Shown here: piece by piece, positions 37,418 through 48,108 of the stretch | Position numbering within the stretch: position 1 is the first letter of the stretch | Layout: each line of letters opens with the position of its first letter | From: Aspergillus flavus | Taxonomy: Eukaryota > Ascomycota > Eurotiomycetes > Eurotiales > Aspergillaceae | DNA length: 64,000 bases | Direction of reading: 5' to 3' | Assembly: GCF_009017415.1 (NCBI RefSeq) | Contig: NC_092406.1 | Span: 3,286,001-3,350,000, forward strand | Program-made: the position numbers and the translations under genes | The notes under the pieces: generated by a model | The model's database searches: none | What the model was told of the DNA's origin: nothing | The model's input: the letters and a program-made list of their open reading frames with translations, nothing else

Positions 37418-38960
37418 CGATGTCTGCGACCGAGACGATCATTAGCACGATTAATAGGAACAAGCGAACTGTCATATAACATAAAAGAAGACAGGTGATT
37501 GTGAGGCTGCCGTCCGTATACTGGTGGGTGGGTTATTTTGTTGATAGCATGTGTTGTACCCGACGACGTCACTCGGTGATTGTTTGTTTATTGGCGGCAA
37601 TTTAGAACCCTTGCAGGGGGAGCTGTGTACTTACAGCAACGTAGTCCCAGTTGATCTTCCAGAGAACACAGATACGGGAAGAAGTCGATCCCAGCTTCAA
37701 GGAAGGAAAGAAAAAGAAAGAAAAGGAAAACAGAGAAAAGAGAATTGAAACAGGCGGTGGGCGGGTGAAGCGCAGATGGGGAAGTGCAAGTGACTTAAGT
37801 TCCTGCTGATGATGGAATTGCGGGTCAGCTGCCTAATGCTCTTTCTTGCTCTGTTTTTGTCATTTTAAGCTTGACAAAGATATAATGGGAAAAGCAAAAG
37901 GGTTTAGTGAGGGTGTATAGAGATTACTATCTTATGATGGCCACAGCAACTGTAATCATAAACAATCATATAGATTACCACTACTATAAGCAATGTCTTA
38001 AGTTGGGTAGGAAGATCCCAGTATTGTCAAATCTAGACGAGATGATTCGATCAGTGGAGGTCCTGTACGTATGAATGTACATACATACATAAATACCCTC
38101 TTCTAGTATGTACGGAGTACCAAATGTATTGTAACCGTACACTGACGGAGTTTTAGTTCAGTTTTTGCTAGCGCTGAGCTACGGGCTGCCCGGGAAACCA
38201 GATGATCAACACCAAGAGATCTAGCACCAAGGCAGGAAATGGCACATGATTGGATCTAACCGCTTCTAGTTATATTATTTGGCTCAGCGCCCCGTTCCTT
38301 TTCTTATTAGACGCCTACGGTCTAGACCGTTTTAAACCCAGTTATCCATGGATGGATCCCTTGTCCTTGTCTTTGTACAGGTGGTGAAATGCTTCAACCC
38401 TATATTTGATTAAAGATGACACCAGGGACATTCATCTCTTGCACCACACAAACCCAGCCAAGTAAAACAAGTAATACGTATCACTGCAGCCTCCTTGGCC
38501 CACAGTGTCCTAGCGCACCATATCACAGTAGTTCAATTCATTGTTACGTCAGGTCCATTTCATCCGGATAGGCCAGTTGAATGAGATCAGTTCATGGTCA
38601 GTGCAGTGGTACCCTAACACTCGAGTCTGGACACGTCGGGATGCGGGGATGGCTCGTTAGTGGTAGATTACTCCGTACACAGCCCAGCAATCCTCTCAAG
38701 GCACTGGTCCTTATCACCATGATCGAACAGTATTGTCCCCAGCGATCCACACGTTACGCGTCCAACATACTACCTATTCCGTAGCCACTTTATACATCTA
38801 GTAGTTCGGGTACTAGGTACGGGTTGTGATTTGCTAAAATTCTGCCAGATGCTCAACGATTGTTCGCTTATGGATTTGTGCAATCTCTCTAAGCTGTACA
38901 ATTATATATCTAGCATACAAAACCCACTTCGCTTTTTAGAGATGTTCCCCTCCTCGGCAT
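37418..38960. other. intergenic region, 1.5 kb
   Basis: The first 300 bases should be the leader (with the possible 5' UTR intron 37634-37434) and promoter of the DH-domain gene, with an AG-rich block (about 37700-37760). Two exact copies of the recurring 9-mer occur: TACGGAGTA (38111-38119) and TACTCCGTA (38669-38677). No coding exon or RNA gene was seen. Confidence 0.45.
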
Positions 38961-39836
38961 TCACTGTGTCTTGCGGTCGGCAGATGTCGCTGCCAAGCGG
39001 TCAAATGCGTTTTGGACGGCCCTCACGCTCTGCACAAAGTAATCTAAAATTCGAAGTAAGTCATTGCCCAGGGTATACAGCGGGGTGAACCTACAGAGTG
39101 GGACTACGATCCAGATAAAGTTCATGAAGAAATAGTACACCCAGAAGTAGAAAGGCTCCGGTCGGCAGTACGGGCGTTCGTGAACATAATGATCATACAA
39201 GCTGGTCGCATAGTACAACGAATCGCCGTAAAGATGGCTTAGGCAGACGGTCAGTTGCAGCGGATGGCGGAGAGAACTCCGAATGAAAATTGAAAATGCG
39301 ACCAGAAGACATAAAGGTCCCCAAACGAGCTGTCCAATAACTAAGTCAATCACCTTACAGATATAGGTACAGGGTATGAAACTTGACGGAGGCGTACCAC
39401 GGTGATAGTCTCCATGCACAGGACCATAGTGTCCGCTGTCATGTATCTCGAATCGGATAAAGCGTACTCTTTCCACAATTGCCCAAAGAAGTCTTGAGCA
39501 GAAGCCATGCGATTGTGATTTAACATAAAATATCCTTCAAACATGCAATGCATGGTTCCCGCTGTATGTTCACACTATATTAGCGTGACTCGCATTTGAG
39601 GGTCTTAACATGATGAGAAGAATCCTACATAGGAAAAACCACAAAATGGCAACTCGATCCGCTTTGCTCAACTTCGGACGAAGCACGGTTACCAGGATGA
39701 ATATTGTGCTCAGTAAAGCCGTGGTGCCAATGCTGGCAGTCAGGAGGAGCTTGAGGAGTGAGAATTCATTGGGAGCGTACCCGGTGATTGGGGCATCAGT
39801 GGGATAATAAGGATGCAATGAGTTTTCCGGAAGCAT
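38961..39836 (-). CDS. EBP/EXPERA-domain membrane protein
   Basis: Predicted ER membrane protein of the emopamil-binding-protein family (EXPERA domain), whose animal and plant members are sterol delta8-delta7 isomerases. Minus-strand exons are 39836-39629, 39561-39398 and 39329-38961. About four or five helices are visible: LLLTASIGTTALLSTIFILVTVL; AILWFFLSGTMHCMFEGYFML; the VWGPLCLLVAFSIFI segment; and YYFWVYYFFMNFIWIVVPL. Family-typical residues are the His/Glu of TMHCMFEGYF, HNRMASAQDFFGQLWKEYALSDSRY, METITV, and RHPLQLTVCLSHLYGDSLYYATSLYDHY. A further 51-nt intron (39094-39044, GTAGGT...TTTAG) may be spliced; it is a multiple of three, so both forms stay open (246 residues unspliced, 229 spliced). 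The spliced end, VVPLYYFVQSVRAVQNAFDRL, looks more like the family. Fungi normally use the unrelated Erg2 as isomerase, so the role may differ. Confidence 0.85.
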
Positions 39837-40402
39837 CGTGAGCTAGAGACTAAATTTCAGTCAATAACTTTTAGTGATATAGCTATACTTAAAAGATGTC
39901 GTGTGTTTTACGAACCTGTGCAGGTGTAGACAGTTCACGGAAGGTGAGGCGGCTCAAAACAATATTTATTTGCCAAGACAATTTAAATGGATTTGAATCT
40001 AATCAGCGATAAATAAATAGCCATTAGGGCTGGGGGTTCTCTTATGTCCGCCCACCTTTTTCCCCTAATGTATTTCTTAGTGTAATTCCTCACGGTATAT
40101 TTAGCTACTTGGTAAATTGACCCTGATGTTATATCAACTATACAGTACCTATGCTAGTCCTATACCAAGGATGGCCTCCCAAAGGGGTTATATGTCATGC
40201 CACTAACCGTGTCTGGCTAGACATCTGCCTCAGGCGGCGACAGCTCCGTTCGATCTCCGCAACTCCCTCCGTGTGTTATCGTCAACGTCCGATGGTCGGG
40301 TCCAAGGTCCCCATCCTCCTCAATGCAACCACACCCGTGATTACAATCATTCGGAACGTCTGATGGAGTCTGGAAGCTCCTTCTTTTATGCGCGTTCCTA
40401 CA
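39837..40402. other. divergent intergenic region
   Basis: It lies between the starts of the EBP-like gene (-) and the DENN-related gene (+) and should hold both promoters. No coding exon was supported. Confidence 0.5.
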
Positions 40403-42565
40403 ATGGCACCAGGTCCTTTTAGAAGAAAACCCTTAGGGGTCGATGTACCCCGCACGCCTGCTTCGGAGTCGCCGCCTCCCATTGCCGCCTTATTCGTGAT
40501 CCGCTTCGATATCAAGGCTGGGTAAGTTCGTTATGATCATTCCAGAAACGCCGTACTGATTGCGGAGAACTATATAGTTATGTGGTATCCTGGAAGCGTA
40601 CGGTCCCTGGAGGTGAGTGGTACATACATTTCGCGATCACGCTGTTCTCTCTGCTTGAACTTGGCTAACTCACTTGAATGACTAGCTGAGGTTGAAGGAA
40701 TCGTCGAATACAAATCACTGCCCTCTGGCCTACACAATGTTTCAGAAGACCTAGTGTACGTTTGAGCACGCCGCTCGCGATCATGATGAAGTTAATAGTC
40801 GTTCTAGGTATTTCGTGCATGAGCAATATGCTGGCATCAGCGCTTTCATCAACCAGCCCGCAGAAGAAGCTGTGCGAAATGCGAAGATGTTTTCTGTCGG
40901 CGTCCTAGTACCTCTGAGCTCTGGAAGGCTAGGGAAAAGCTGGCGGCATGCCCCGAAGCTCAGGGAATTGGCACAGTAAGTGGACCCCTTCTATATTACC
41001 TGCAGCGTTTTACGTCTGTTCTGACCTTGCTTGATTTGCAGAATTTACGCCCTAGACATGTCTCACACAGAACCGCTATTGAAGTACTGGGAAACTTATG
41101 AGATCCGCGACAGCGACTTGTCGGGCGTGCCTCCGGATTCTCCTCTGGAGTCTCCTCTCAGCCTCCGCTTGAGGGCGCATGGAGAGCGACCGGATCACTC
41201 ACTTAGAAACCGCACATTCAGCGACGCTATTGTGCTGGAAACGCCCAGGCCGGCCCTGACGCCTTTCCATCCAGCTTCATCTCTTCCTGAATTCCTTGAT
41301 TGTTTTGGGCCCCTCATATACCCATTGTATAGAGCAACACTACTCCGCAAGAAAATACTTTTCATGGCCGAAGCACCCGTTCATATGCCTTGTAACTATG
41401 GTAAGCCCTCCATCACTATCTTTTCACGTCCTGCTGACATATGGTAGTATACGATTTGTCTCTGTTAGCTTCCTTACCTAATTCACTTGTTCCTTTGCTC
41501 CCGCCGACCGGTATACCTAGTCTGCGGCCCCGGCCACTATTCAATATTGGCATTCATGATATCCCGTATCTTTCTTCTTTTGCAGGTGTCTCAGCCAACG
41601 CCCAGCCAGATGCTTCTTGGATTGCCTGTAGCACAGATAGCGTGCTAACCATGAAGTCCGAGCTCTTTGATGTCCTTGTCACGTTGCCTGCCCCTTACTC
41701 TAAGGATGCAGCCGAGAAAGTGTTCCCAAAGATATCCATATTGCCGATACCCACCGCGAAACACAACACACCTCAAGCGGTACAGTTAAAGGCAACCCAG
41801 CGGGATGCACGCCGTTATGCTACGCTTCGCAAAGGCTTGCGTCAAGTTGCCTTGAGCGAAGATGGCCGATCTGGCGAGGAGGATGATTCTGATGCTGCAT
41901 CGACATATTCCTCCAGTCCCATCGTTGAACCCATCTCCTGGACCCGGCTTGCATACACCTCGTTTATCTGGTGGGCATCGGCTGGTGAAAAGCGTGATGG
42001 GTTATCGGAAGAGGAGGAGGAAGAGCATCAGATCCAACAAGATACACAGCTTTTAGCGAGTGTGGAACATCCCACTAGCCCGCCTTCTGGATCTGTCAGT
42101 CGTAGGAGCTTACAACCATCAGATACCTCTCAAGAGCCTCCTGAGATTGCCATTGTGGCATACTTCCGTCGCATGACTACACAGATCTTCGTCACCCTAT
42201 CCGATGCCATCGCTCGACATGACAGTCAGAATGCGACCGACGAAGAAGTAGAGCCTAATGATGATGATCATATCCCTTACGAAGACGATACGGGTGATGA
42301 CATCGAACCCCATGTCACCATAGGCCGCCAACCCACCCAAGAAGATGATGATAGGTCCCCGTTACTTCAAGAGGAGGTTTGCAGCTCGCCACGTAACAAT
42401 GAAGAATCAATCAAGATCACTACAGAAGACATGGCTGAAATGGGCCTTGACGTCTGGAGTGCAGCAGATCGTATCTTTGTCGAGGAGCTGGTCCGCTGTT
42501 GGTGGGATCGCAAAGCATACGTGGACAGTGCTCGTATACGATGCTGTGGGATTTCCATTCTTTAG
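40403..42565 (+). CDS. DENN-related DUF2347/DUF4484 protein (LCHN-like)
   Basis: Predicted cytosolic protein of 622 residues, from six exons: 40403-40521, 40578-40612, 40686-40755, 40808-40975, 41042-41400 and 41448-42565. All joins keep phase; one exon is just 35 nt. The N-terminal half (IAALFVIRFDIKAGYVVSWKRTVPG, VEYKSLPSGLHNV, LVYFVHEQYAGISAF, MFSVGVLVPLSSGRLGKSWRH, and PALTPFHPASSLPEFLDCFGPLIYPLYRATLLRKKILF further on) is the family known as DUF2347/LCHN, a divergent DENN module as found in human DENND11. DENN proteins act as exchange factors for Rab GTPases. The C-terminal part, ending DRIFVEELVRCWWDRKAYVDSARIRCCGISIL, matches the fungal DUF4484 end. An acidic low-complexity stretch separates them. 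Membrane-traffic function is inferred from the DENN fold. Confidence 0.85.
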
Positions 42566-43495
42566 ATCACCATATGGGTAGTTCGTTGATCTTAGGTTCT
42601 TTCTCGTTACTTCAAGTATATAGTGATATGCATATACGGGATAGAAGCAGTTACCCTACTATTCTAAGAGACTCGCTTCGTAAACAACTCCTCTGTATAG
42701 TCCTTAACGTATCCCGGATGCTGTTCCTGACCAGAGCGGTTAGCTAGCATGTCACACAGTCCAATCTGTACCTCCCTGCCCATGTCCCACATGAACTTCT
42801 GCATCTGTTTCACGTCATCCGCTGGATAGCACAAGATCGCTGTGCGACCCAGAGATTCGTCTTCTTCGTCTTTCAAAGAAGGCAGTCATCAAAATGGAAA
42901 ATTCACAAATACAGTCAGCAGAAAAAAGAGTACTAAATATAATTTCTTTTCACTCGACATGCCAACGAAATAGTGCAATCAATGAAACAAAGCTTTAACT
43001 CTCAAATACTAAAGGATATATTCACCTTTCAATTTCATGAAGCGTCTCCAATATAAAGAATCACGTGATTTGATAGCCCTGATTCGAATAATATACAAAA
43101 GAAGCAACATGAGACCACAGGGAGCTAAATATGCTCAGTTCGCTCGCAGTATACTACTGGTGGCTCACTGACTATTACTTTCTGAAAATAATCTCTGTTA
43201 ATTCGGACTAGGGTTACTTGACAAGAGGGTATACCGCAGCTCGAATGTTGTCCAATTCTGCTAGTAAATATATCATAGACAATAGTCACATAGGTTTATC
43301 ATCTTATCTTACTTTTACTTAGTGAAGGCAATTGTATATACAAGGTGAGGGCCCTGGAGAGCAAGTGTCTAACTCAGGGGCTTACTTTGGACTATTCTTC
43401 GGCCAAGAAACGAACTAAGGACGCGAAAGGCATACGCCGACTGCATGATGGATAACTTGCCTCGTTGAAATAACATACCAGCCCTGTATTCTGAT
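42566..43495. other. convergent intergenic region, 0.9 kb
   Basis: It lies between the stop codons of the DENN-related gene (+) and the aldo/keto reductase (-). It is AT-rich from 42880 to 43400. It contains an isolated minus-strand open stretch with protein-like composition (42664-42876), listed separately as a possible gene remnant. Confidence 0.45.
42664..42876 (-). pseudogene. isolated possible exon or gene remnant
   Basis: A minus-strand open frame of about 70 codons with protein-like composition (GRTAILCYPADDVKQMQKF ... WDMGREVQIGLCDMLANRSG ...), ending in a stop. It has no ATG at its beginning; a stop lies a few codons upstream, but a possible splice acceptor (TTTGAAAG) precedes it. 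I could not find a convincing upstream exon in the AT-rich DNA and do not recognise the family. It may be a decayed gene's last exon, or chance. Confidence 0.25.
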
Positions 43496-44601
43496 CTATC
43501 CCCAAAGAGCCGAGCTCATTCCCACTATTTGCCTCTCTCCAGATACATCGAACGACCGTAAGAAGCTATCGAGCTCCCCCTTCTCCTCCGCCGATAAATC
43601 TACCACCTTACAATTCTCCTCAACACGCTGAGCGGCCGTTGCCCCAGGTATAGGAATAATTGTACCACAGCCGCCGATATTCGAATGTGCTCGAATCCAC
43701 GCCAGACCCAATTGCGCGGGGGTGACGCCTCGAGACTTAGCGAATACTTTGAGCTTATCAACAAGCTCAAGGTTCTTGGGGAAATTCTGTCCCCATCATC
43801 GTCAGCAAAACTTAAGATTCGCCAGCATGTTGCTATCCGTGCCAGTAAATTAAGACTTACCGCTGGTTGAAATCGACCAAACATATGACGAATATCACCC
43901 TTCGGGATATCCTCCAGCTTGGTAACCTGACCAGTCAAGAAACCATACCCTAACGGAGCATATGCGAGAATCGGAATTCCCAACTCTTTACAAGTCTCCG
44001 CCACCCCATTAGTAAGGATATCGGTGCTCCACAAGGAGAACTCGACCTCAACAAGACTGATAGGGCATACGGCGTGCGCACGGCGGATAGTCGCAGCGCC
44101 TACCTCAGACAGACCCACGGCGCCAATTTTACCCTCCTCAACGAGTTCCTTGAGTGCTCCCAGCGTCTCCTCAGTGGGAACATTGCGGTCCATGCGCGCC
44201 GGACCGAAGACGTTGATTTTCTTAACTCCACCTAGGATGCGGTTGCACTCTTCGATACTAGCGCGGACGCTCGCCCGCGTAGTCGTTGGTGATAGGGTCG
44301 TGGGATCTAAGCATGCCCGGATGAAGAGTGTCACCTTGGTTGCGTCCTCGGGGTATTTCTCAAAGTAGCGGCGGAGGAGCCAGAGCCCCGCCGTTGGTGG
44401 CTCTGGGGTCATGCCGTAGACCGATGAGGAGGACCAGATGGTGGCGCCGCTGGTAATAGCGGCCTTCATGGCGGCAAAAGCCTGGACGTCTGGGGTGACT
44501 TGGGGCCGCCATGTCATACCGAGCAGCCCGAAACCAGTGGCGGGGAATATATCCGATTTAGTCATGGCAGTATTATCACTCTTCGACAGACTCTTCAACA
44601 T
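43496..44601 (-). CDS. aldo/keto reductase, pyridoxal-reductase-like
   Basis: Predicted cytosolic NADPH-dependent aldo/keto reductase of 343 residues, from two exons (44601-43861 and 43786-43496; intron GTAAGT...ACAG, 74 nt). It resembles the AKR8/YakC group with pyridoxal reductase (fission yeast Plr1): ATGFGLLGMTWRP at the start, VYG with the catalytic-type Tyr, LLRRYFEKYPEDATKVTLF, GALKELVEEGKIGAVGLSEV, RRAHAVCPISLVEVEFSLWS, LGIPILAYAPLGYGFLTGQ, and the NADPH-binding end IIPIPGATAAQRVEEN. Two catalytic positions look altered: where the family has Lys followed by Gly (VKG) this protein has IRAC, and the acidic residue expected before the Tyr is within a run of serines (SSSSVYG). The enzyme may therefore be slow or have another substrate. 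A second in-frame ATG lies 12 codons downstream. Confidence 0.85.
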
Positions 44602-45640
44602 CAGGAATTTCTTGAGAAAGAAAGAAAGAAAGATGAATCAATGAATGAAAGCAAGGGCAGAGCAATCTAGATATTGTCACTTTCGGTACCCATTATCCGA
44701 AACGTCTGTTTATTAACAGAGCAACCCGGAGTTAAGTACCGGGTTTAGTGACGGATATACAACAGACCACGGAGCCGGGCTTAGGTGTAAATGGGGACGC
44801 AGTAAGTATCCCTGCTCTTTTGAAGATATTCACGTATTAAACATCTTGCGATAAGCAAGGCCGAGTAGGTTAAGTAGTCCGAGAAGTAAGAGTCACAAAG
44901 GACATGCAGGTAGGAGCGCTACGGCCACAATTGGCTGAGCTGTATGTTCATTGTTGGACCTGGGAGATATTTGAAACATAAATCGGTATGCATAGCACAT
45001 ATCGCCTATGAGGTTCCATCCAGCAGAGAGCTTAAACTGTATGTATCCCAATCAAAACGGCTAGGACTTCACTGCGTTAGAAATTATCACAGCCTGTGTC
45101 TAAGAGAAGGCTCGTCATATGTACCATCCAGAGGTTGAGAAGGCTTATTCAAATATCCACAATTCATACTTAGATGTTCATGGTGTCAAACTTTTCATTA
45201 CCCTTATCATAGAAAACAATTATCTACATTATAAACGATATATATACAAGTGGACAAAGGAAAAGTAGTTCAGTGAATTCAGTGAACATAGTAAGAAACG
45301 AGTGGAATGTTTGTGCATGGTGCAAGCCATAAAGTATAAAAGGAAAGACAAAACTTCCTTGTTCTAACCTTCCCATCATCATGCATTGCAAAAAGAATAT
45401 GCCGAAAACCATCAGACAGAAGAGTTGTAGACGAAATTCTGTCAAGGCAAGCCAGAAAATTCAGACACTGGGCCGTAACTAAGAGCTCCGTTAGATTGCT
45501 ATCCAAAAAAAAAAAAAAAAAACTTCCCAAAACGCCATTCCCCTTGGAGCACCAGGGTATCATAAGTTATCCAGAGTTAATAAATGCTTCTGTCCAAATC
45601 CTCGTAAACATCTATCAGGCCATGTAGTGTGAGATAAGTG
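44602..45640. other. intergenic region, 1.0 kb
   Basis: It contains the promoter of the aldo/keto reductase gene (minus strand, right after 44601), a pair of hairpins (44705-44745, listed separately), and the 3' region of the coiled-coil gene with an A-run of about 18 (45508-45525). No coding exon was seen. Confidence 0.45.
44705..44745. repeat. two adjacent hairpins upstream of the aldo/keto reductase
   Basis: TCTGTT (44705-44710)/AACAGA (44715-44720) with a 4-nt loop, then AACCCGG (44723-44729)/CCGGGTT (44739-44745) with a 9-nt loop. They lie 100-145 nt upstream of the gene's ATG. The second palindrome, with CGG/CCG at its inner ends, also fits the general layout of a Zn2Cys6 site (CGG-N9-CCG). 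Confidence 0.55.
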
Positions 45641-47557
45641 TTACCGGTGGAACATCCTGACTGGCGCACTCATGTCCCTTCGACTCCGTATCTCACTGTA
45701 CCTTCCATCTGGATTCTGAACGGCGGGAATCCGACGCGCTGCTCTAACGGGAGTCACACCAATGCCACCAGCGCACAACGTACTTTCGTTGGCACTGACA
45801 GATCTCTTCATATTGTTGGTTCGACCCCTCCTCGCCCGGATTTGCGCTAGGGCTTCCGCTCGGTCGATGGGCGTTCCCGGGACGTCATGCAAGTGGTCTG
45901 GCTCCACGCTTTCATTCCGCAATGGTATTCTCCTAATGCTATCATGTCCATCGATATTTCCTTCGAACCGATGCTGCTCGGGTACTTCAGAGTCCCATGG
46001 CACGTCGCTAGCAGCTGGTGAAGGACGAACCCTCGAAGGGGAGAGCGGAGCACGAGCTTGAATTTCATGAACTGCTTCAAAAGGTGTCTCATCCCATGGC
46101 ACGTCATACTTCGCAAGTGGACTAGTGATCTGTGGCTGGGGGGTCGACTGGTTTTCAGCGACAAGCTGAGGAAGCTCTACAATATCATACTCCAGCTTCT
46201 TAGTTGGTGACCTTCGGATAGGAGATGGAATTGTATGGAAAGTTCCTGTGGCAGGCGAGAATGTTATAGTAGTCTCTTCTGGCTGTGGTTGATCTTCTGT
46301 TTCTGGTTCTTCAGCGGACTCGATAGGTTGACCAGAGCTTTTATCGGGAGAGGGTGGGGAGTTTTCGATATGCGGGTTGGCGCCTGCATGTTCATCTTTG
46401 TCGATATGTTTGCGGGCACCATCAAGTTTCTTGGTTGCGTGTTCTGTCGTATCTTGAATGTGGCTCTTTTCTCGCTCTTCTTCGATACGACAAGTGCATC
46501 GTTTGAACATGCATTCCACTTTCAGGAACTCTATCATATCTTCCGCGTTGACCCTCAGTTGTCGTTCGGATTCTAATTGTACTTGTAATTCGTGAATACT
46601 GTCACCGTTCGCTTCCGGCGAGTCCAACTTTTGCATTTCGTTCCGAGGTGTGACATCGGAGACCCTTGGCCTCTTTGGAGGGGTATCTTGGGCAACAGAG
46701 TGGTTGAAACGACTTTCCAATGGCGTGTCCTCGGATTCTTCTGCTGATCGTTTCGGTCTTCGAGGCGTAGGCGTTTGAAGAAATGCAAGGTCGCCTTCTG
46801 CTAGTGATACTCTTCCAACATCTCCTTTGTGCATCTTATGGGCACGTGCTTCCAGAGTAACCGCATGGCTTTTCGCTTCTGCCGTTCGCAAGCGTCCTTT
46901 CAATACCTCTATTTCCTCCATGAGACCTGCAAGTGTGTAGGCGCGCTCGAACGCCTCTTGCTTCGCCTTTTCCTTCGCTTCCCGCTCTGACTGGACCTCA
47001 TCCTTTAACACTTTGGCCTCAGATCTTGCTTGTTTTAATTCTTCCTGAGTTTTCACCAATACAGACCCTGCGCGAAAAGCCTCTTTTCTGGCCTTCCGTA
47101 TTTCCTTCTCAAATACTGCTCTTTCGTGGGCTTGTCGTGTCTTTGCAGTCTGCAGCTCTTCCAGCAACGATTCGAGTCTCTCACTGATGCGACGCTCACG
47201 AGACTGGGCTTCCGAAAGTTGGGCAGAAACATTGTCCAGTGCGGACTCCGCCTCCTCACGGCCTAGGATAGCACGTTGAAGAGCTGCTGAGGCTCCGGCA
47301 GATGACTGTGTCGAAGGCGCTGCTGGACTGTTCCCTCGGGATAGATTGTTCAAATACGCAACCTTGGCTTGGACATCTGATAAACCTCTAGGCTTCCGCT
47401 GCATATTGCGTACGTCATTAGGTAACGTTGGTGAGTTGGGATACGTTTGCTGATTCAGCCGCTCCGGTGAAAGAGGGTTCAGCGCTTTCGTTGGGCTTGA
47501 CAGAGGATTATTGAACACCTTTGAAGGGCTAGACATGACGCTTGATGGGGAGTCCAT
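45641..47557 (-). CDS. coiled-coil protein of unknown function
   Basis: A single frame of 638 residues. Residues 1-60 are rich in Ser, Pro and Asn (repeated SSPSK/SSPTK, which fit proline-directed kinase sites). Residues about 58-75 (KPRGLSDVQAKVAYLNNLSRG) look conserved. From about 95 to 250 there is a long Glu/Lys/Arg/Ala-rich coiled coil (ESALDNVSAQLSEAQSRERR ... AKEKAKQEAFERAYTLAGLM). After that the protein is polar and disordered, with basic patches (PRRPKRSAEES, PPKRPRVSD) that could be nuclear localisation signals, and a second short coiled-coil near 330-350 followed by a C-x5-C-x-C group. Cytoskeletal, spindle or chromatin roles are all possible; I do not recognise the family. Confidence 0.75.
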   Translation of the reverse strand: MDSPSSVMSSPSKVFNNPLSSPTKALNPLSPERLNQQTYPNSPTLPNDVRNMQRKPRGLSDVQAKVAYLNNLSRGNSPAAPSTQSSAGASAALQRAILGREEAESALDNVSAQLSEAQSRERRISERLESLLEELQTAKTRQAHERAVFEKEIRKARKEAFRAGSVLVKTQEELKQARSEAKVLKDEVQSEREAKEKAKQEAFERAYTLAGLMEEIEVLKGRLRTAEAKSHAVTLEARAHKMHKGDVGRVSLAEGDLAFLQTPTPRRPKRSAEESEDTPLESRFNHSVAQDTPPKRPRVSDVTPRNEMQKLDSPEANGDSIHELQVQLESERQLRVNAEDMIEFLKVECMFKRCTCRIEEEREKSHIQDTTEHATKKLDGARKHIDKDEHAGANPHIENSPPSPDKSSGQPIESAEEPETEDQPQPEETTITFSPATGTFHTIPSPIRRSPTKKLEYDIVELPQLVAENQSTPQPQITSPLAKYDVPWDETPFEAVHEIQARAPLSPSRVRPSPAASDVPWDSEVPEQHRFEGNIDGHDSIRRIPLRNESVEPDHLHDVPGTPIDRAEALAQIRARRGRTNNMKRSVSANESTLCAGGIGVTPVRAARRIPAVQNPDGRYSEIRSRRDMSAPVRMFHR

Positions 47558-48108
47558 GCTCCAGTACTATATATGATCCGGTGAGTTGGGTGAAAGTGTA
47601 CCCCCAGTTTGGGCATGACAGTCTGCCGTGGGAGAAGGAGTATTAATGGAAAAACAAGACCCGTCGTTAATCGATCGTTGTGGAGGTGTTCGGTTGATCC
47701 CTATCGGTGACGCACCCACAACAACGCCTCTTAGCTTGTTTATTGCCCACCCAAGGCACATCATGTGATCGTTGCCCTTGACTACCAGTCTTTGCCAAAT
47801 GTGGTCTAGAGTTATCACGCGGAATGTGGTGGACATTAAACCGTAATTGGAAGCGAGAATCCCACCCCCTGGTCCGTGCGTTCGTGATGCGGTATCGTTT
47901 GCAATACTAGCAATAATTCCATTTAAATTTGTATAGGGTTTCTTCTTGAGAAGCAGATACACTCGCACTTGGACTAATTCATATTCGTTGATACAATCTC
48001 AGCTTCTACCGGACCTCTACCATGTATGTACTTTATAGCCCTTAAGTTATCTAATAAATGTGTGTGTGTGTGCTAATAATGTCACTGTGCGCGCACTAAT
48101 AGTTAAGC
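47558..48108. other. divergent intergenic region
   Basis: It lies between the starts of the coiled-coil gene (-) and dml1 (+) and should hold both promoters. A TG dinucleotide run lies at about 48059-48072, some 40 nt before the dml1 ATG. No coding exon was supported. Confidence 0.5.
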
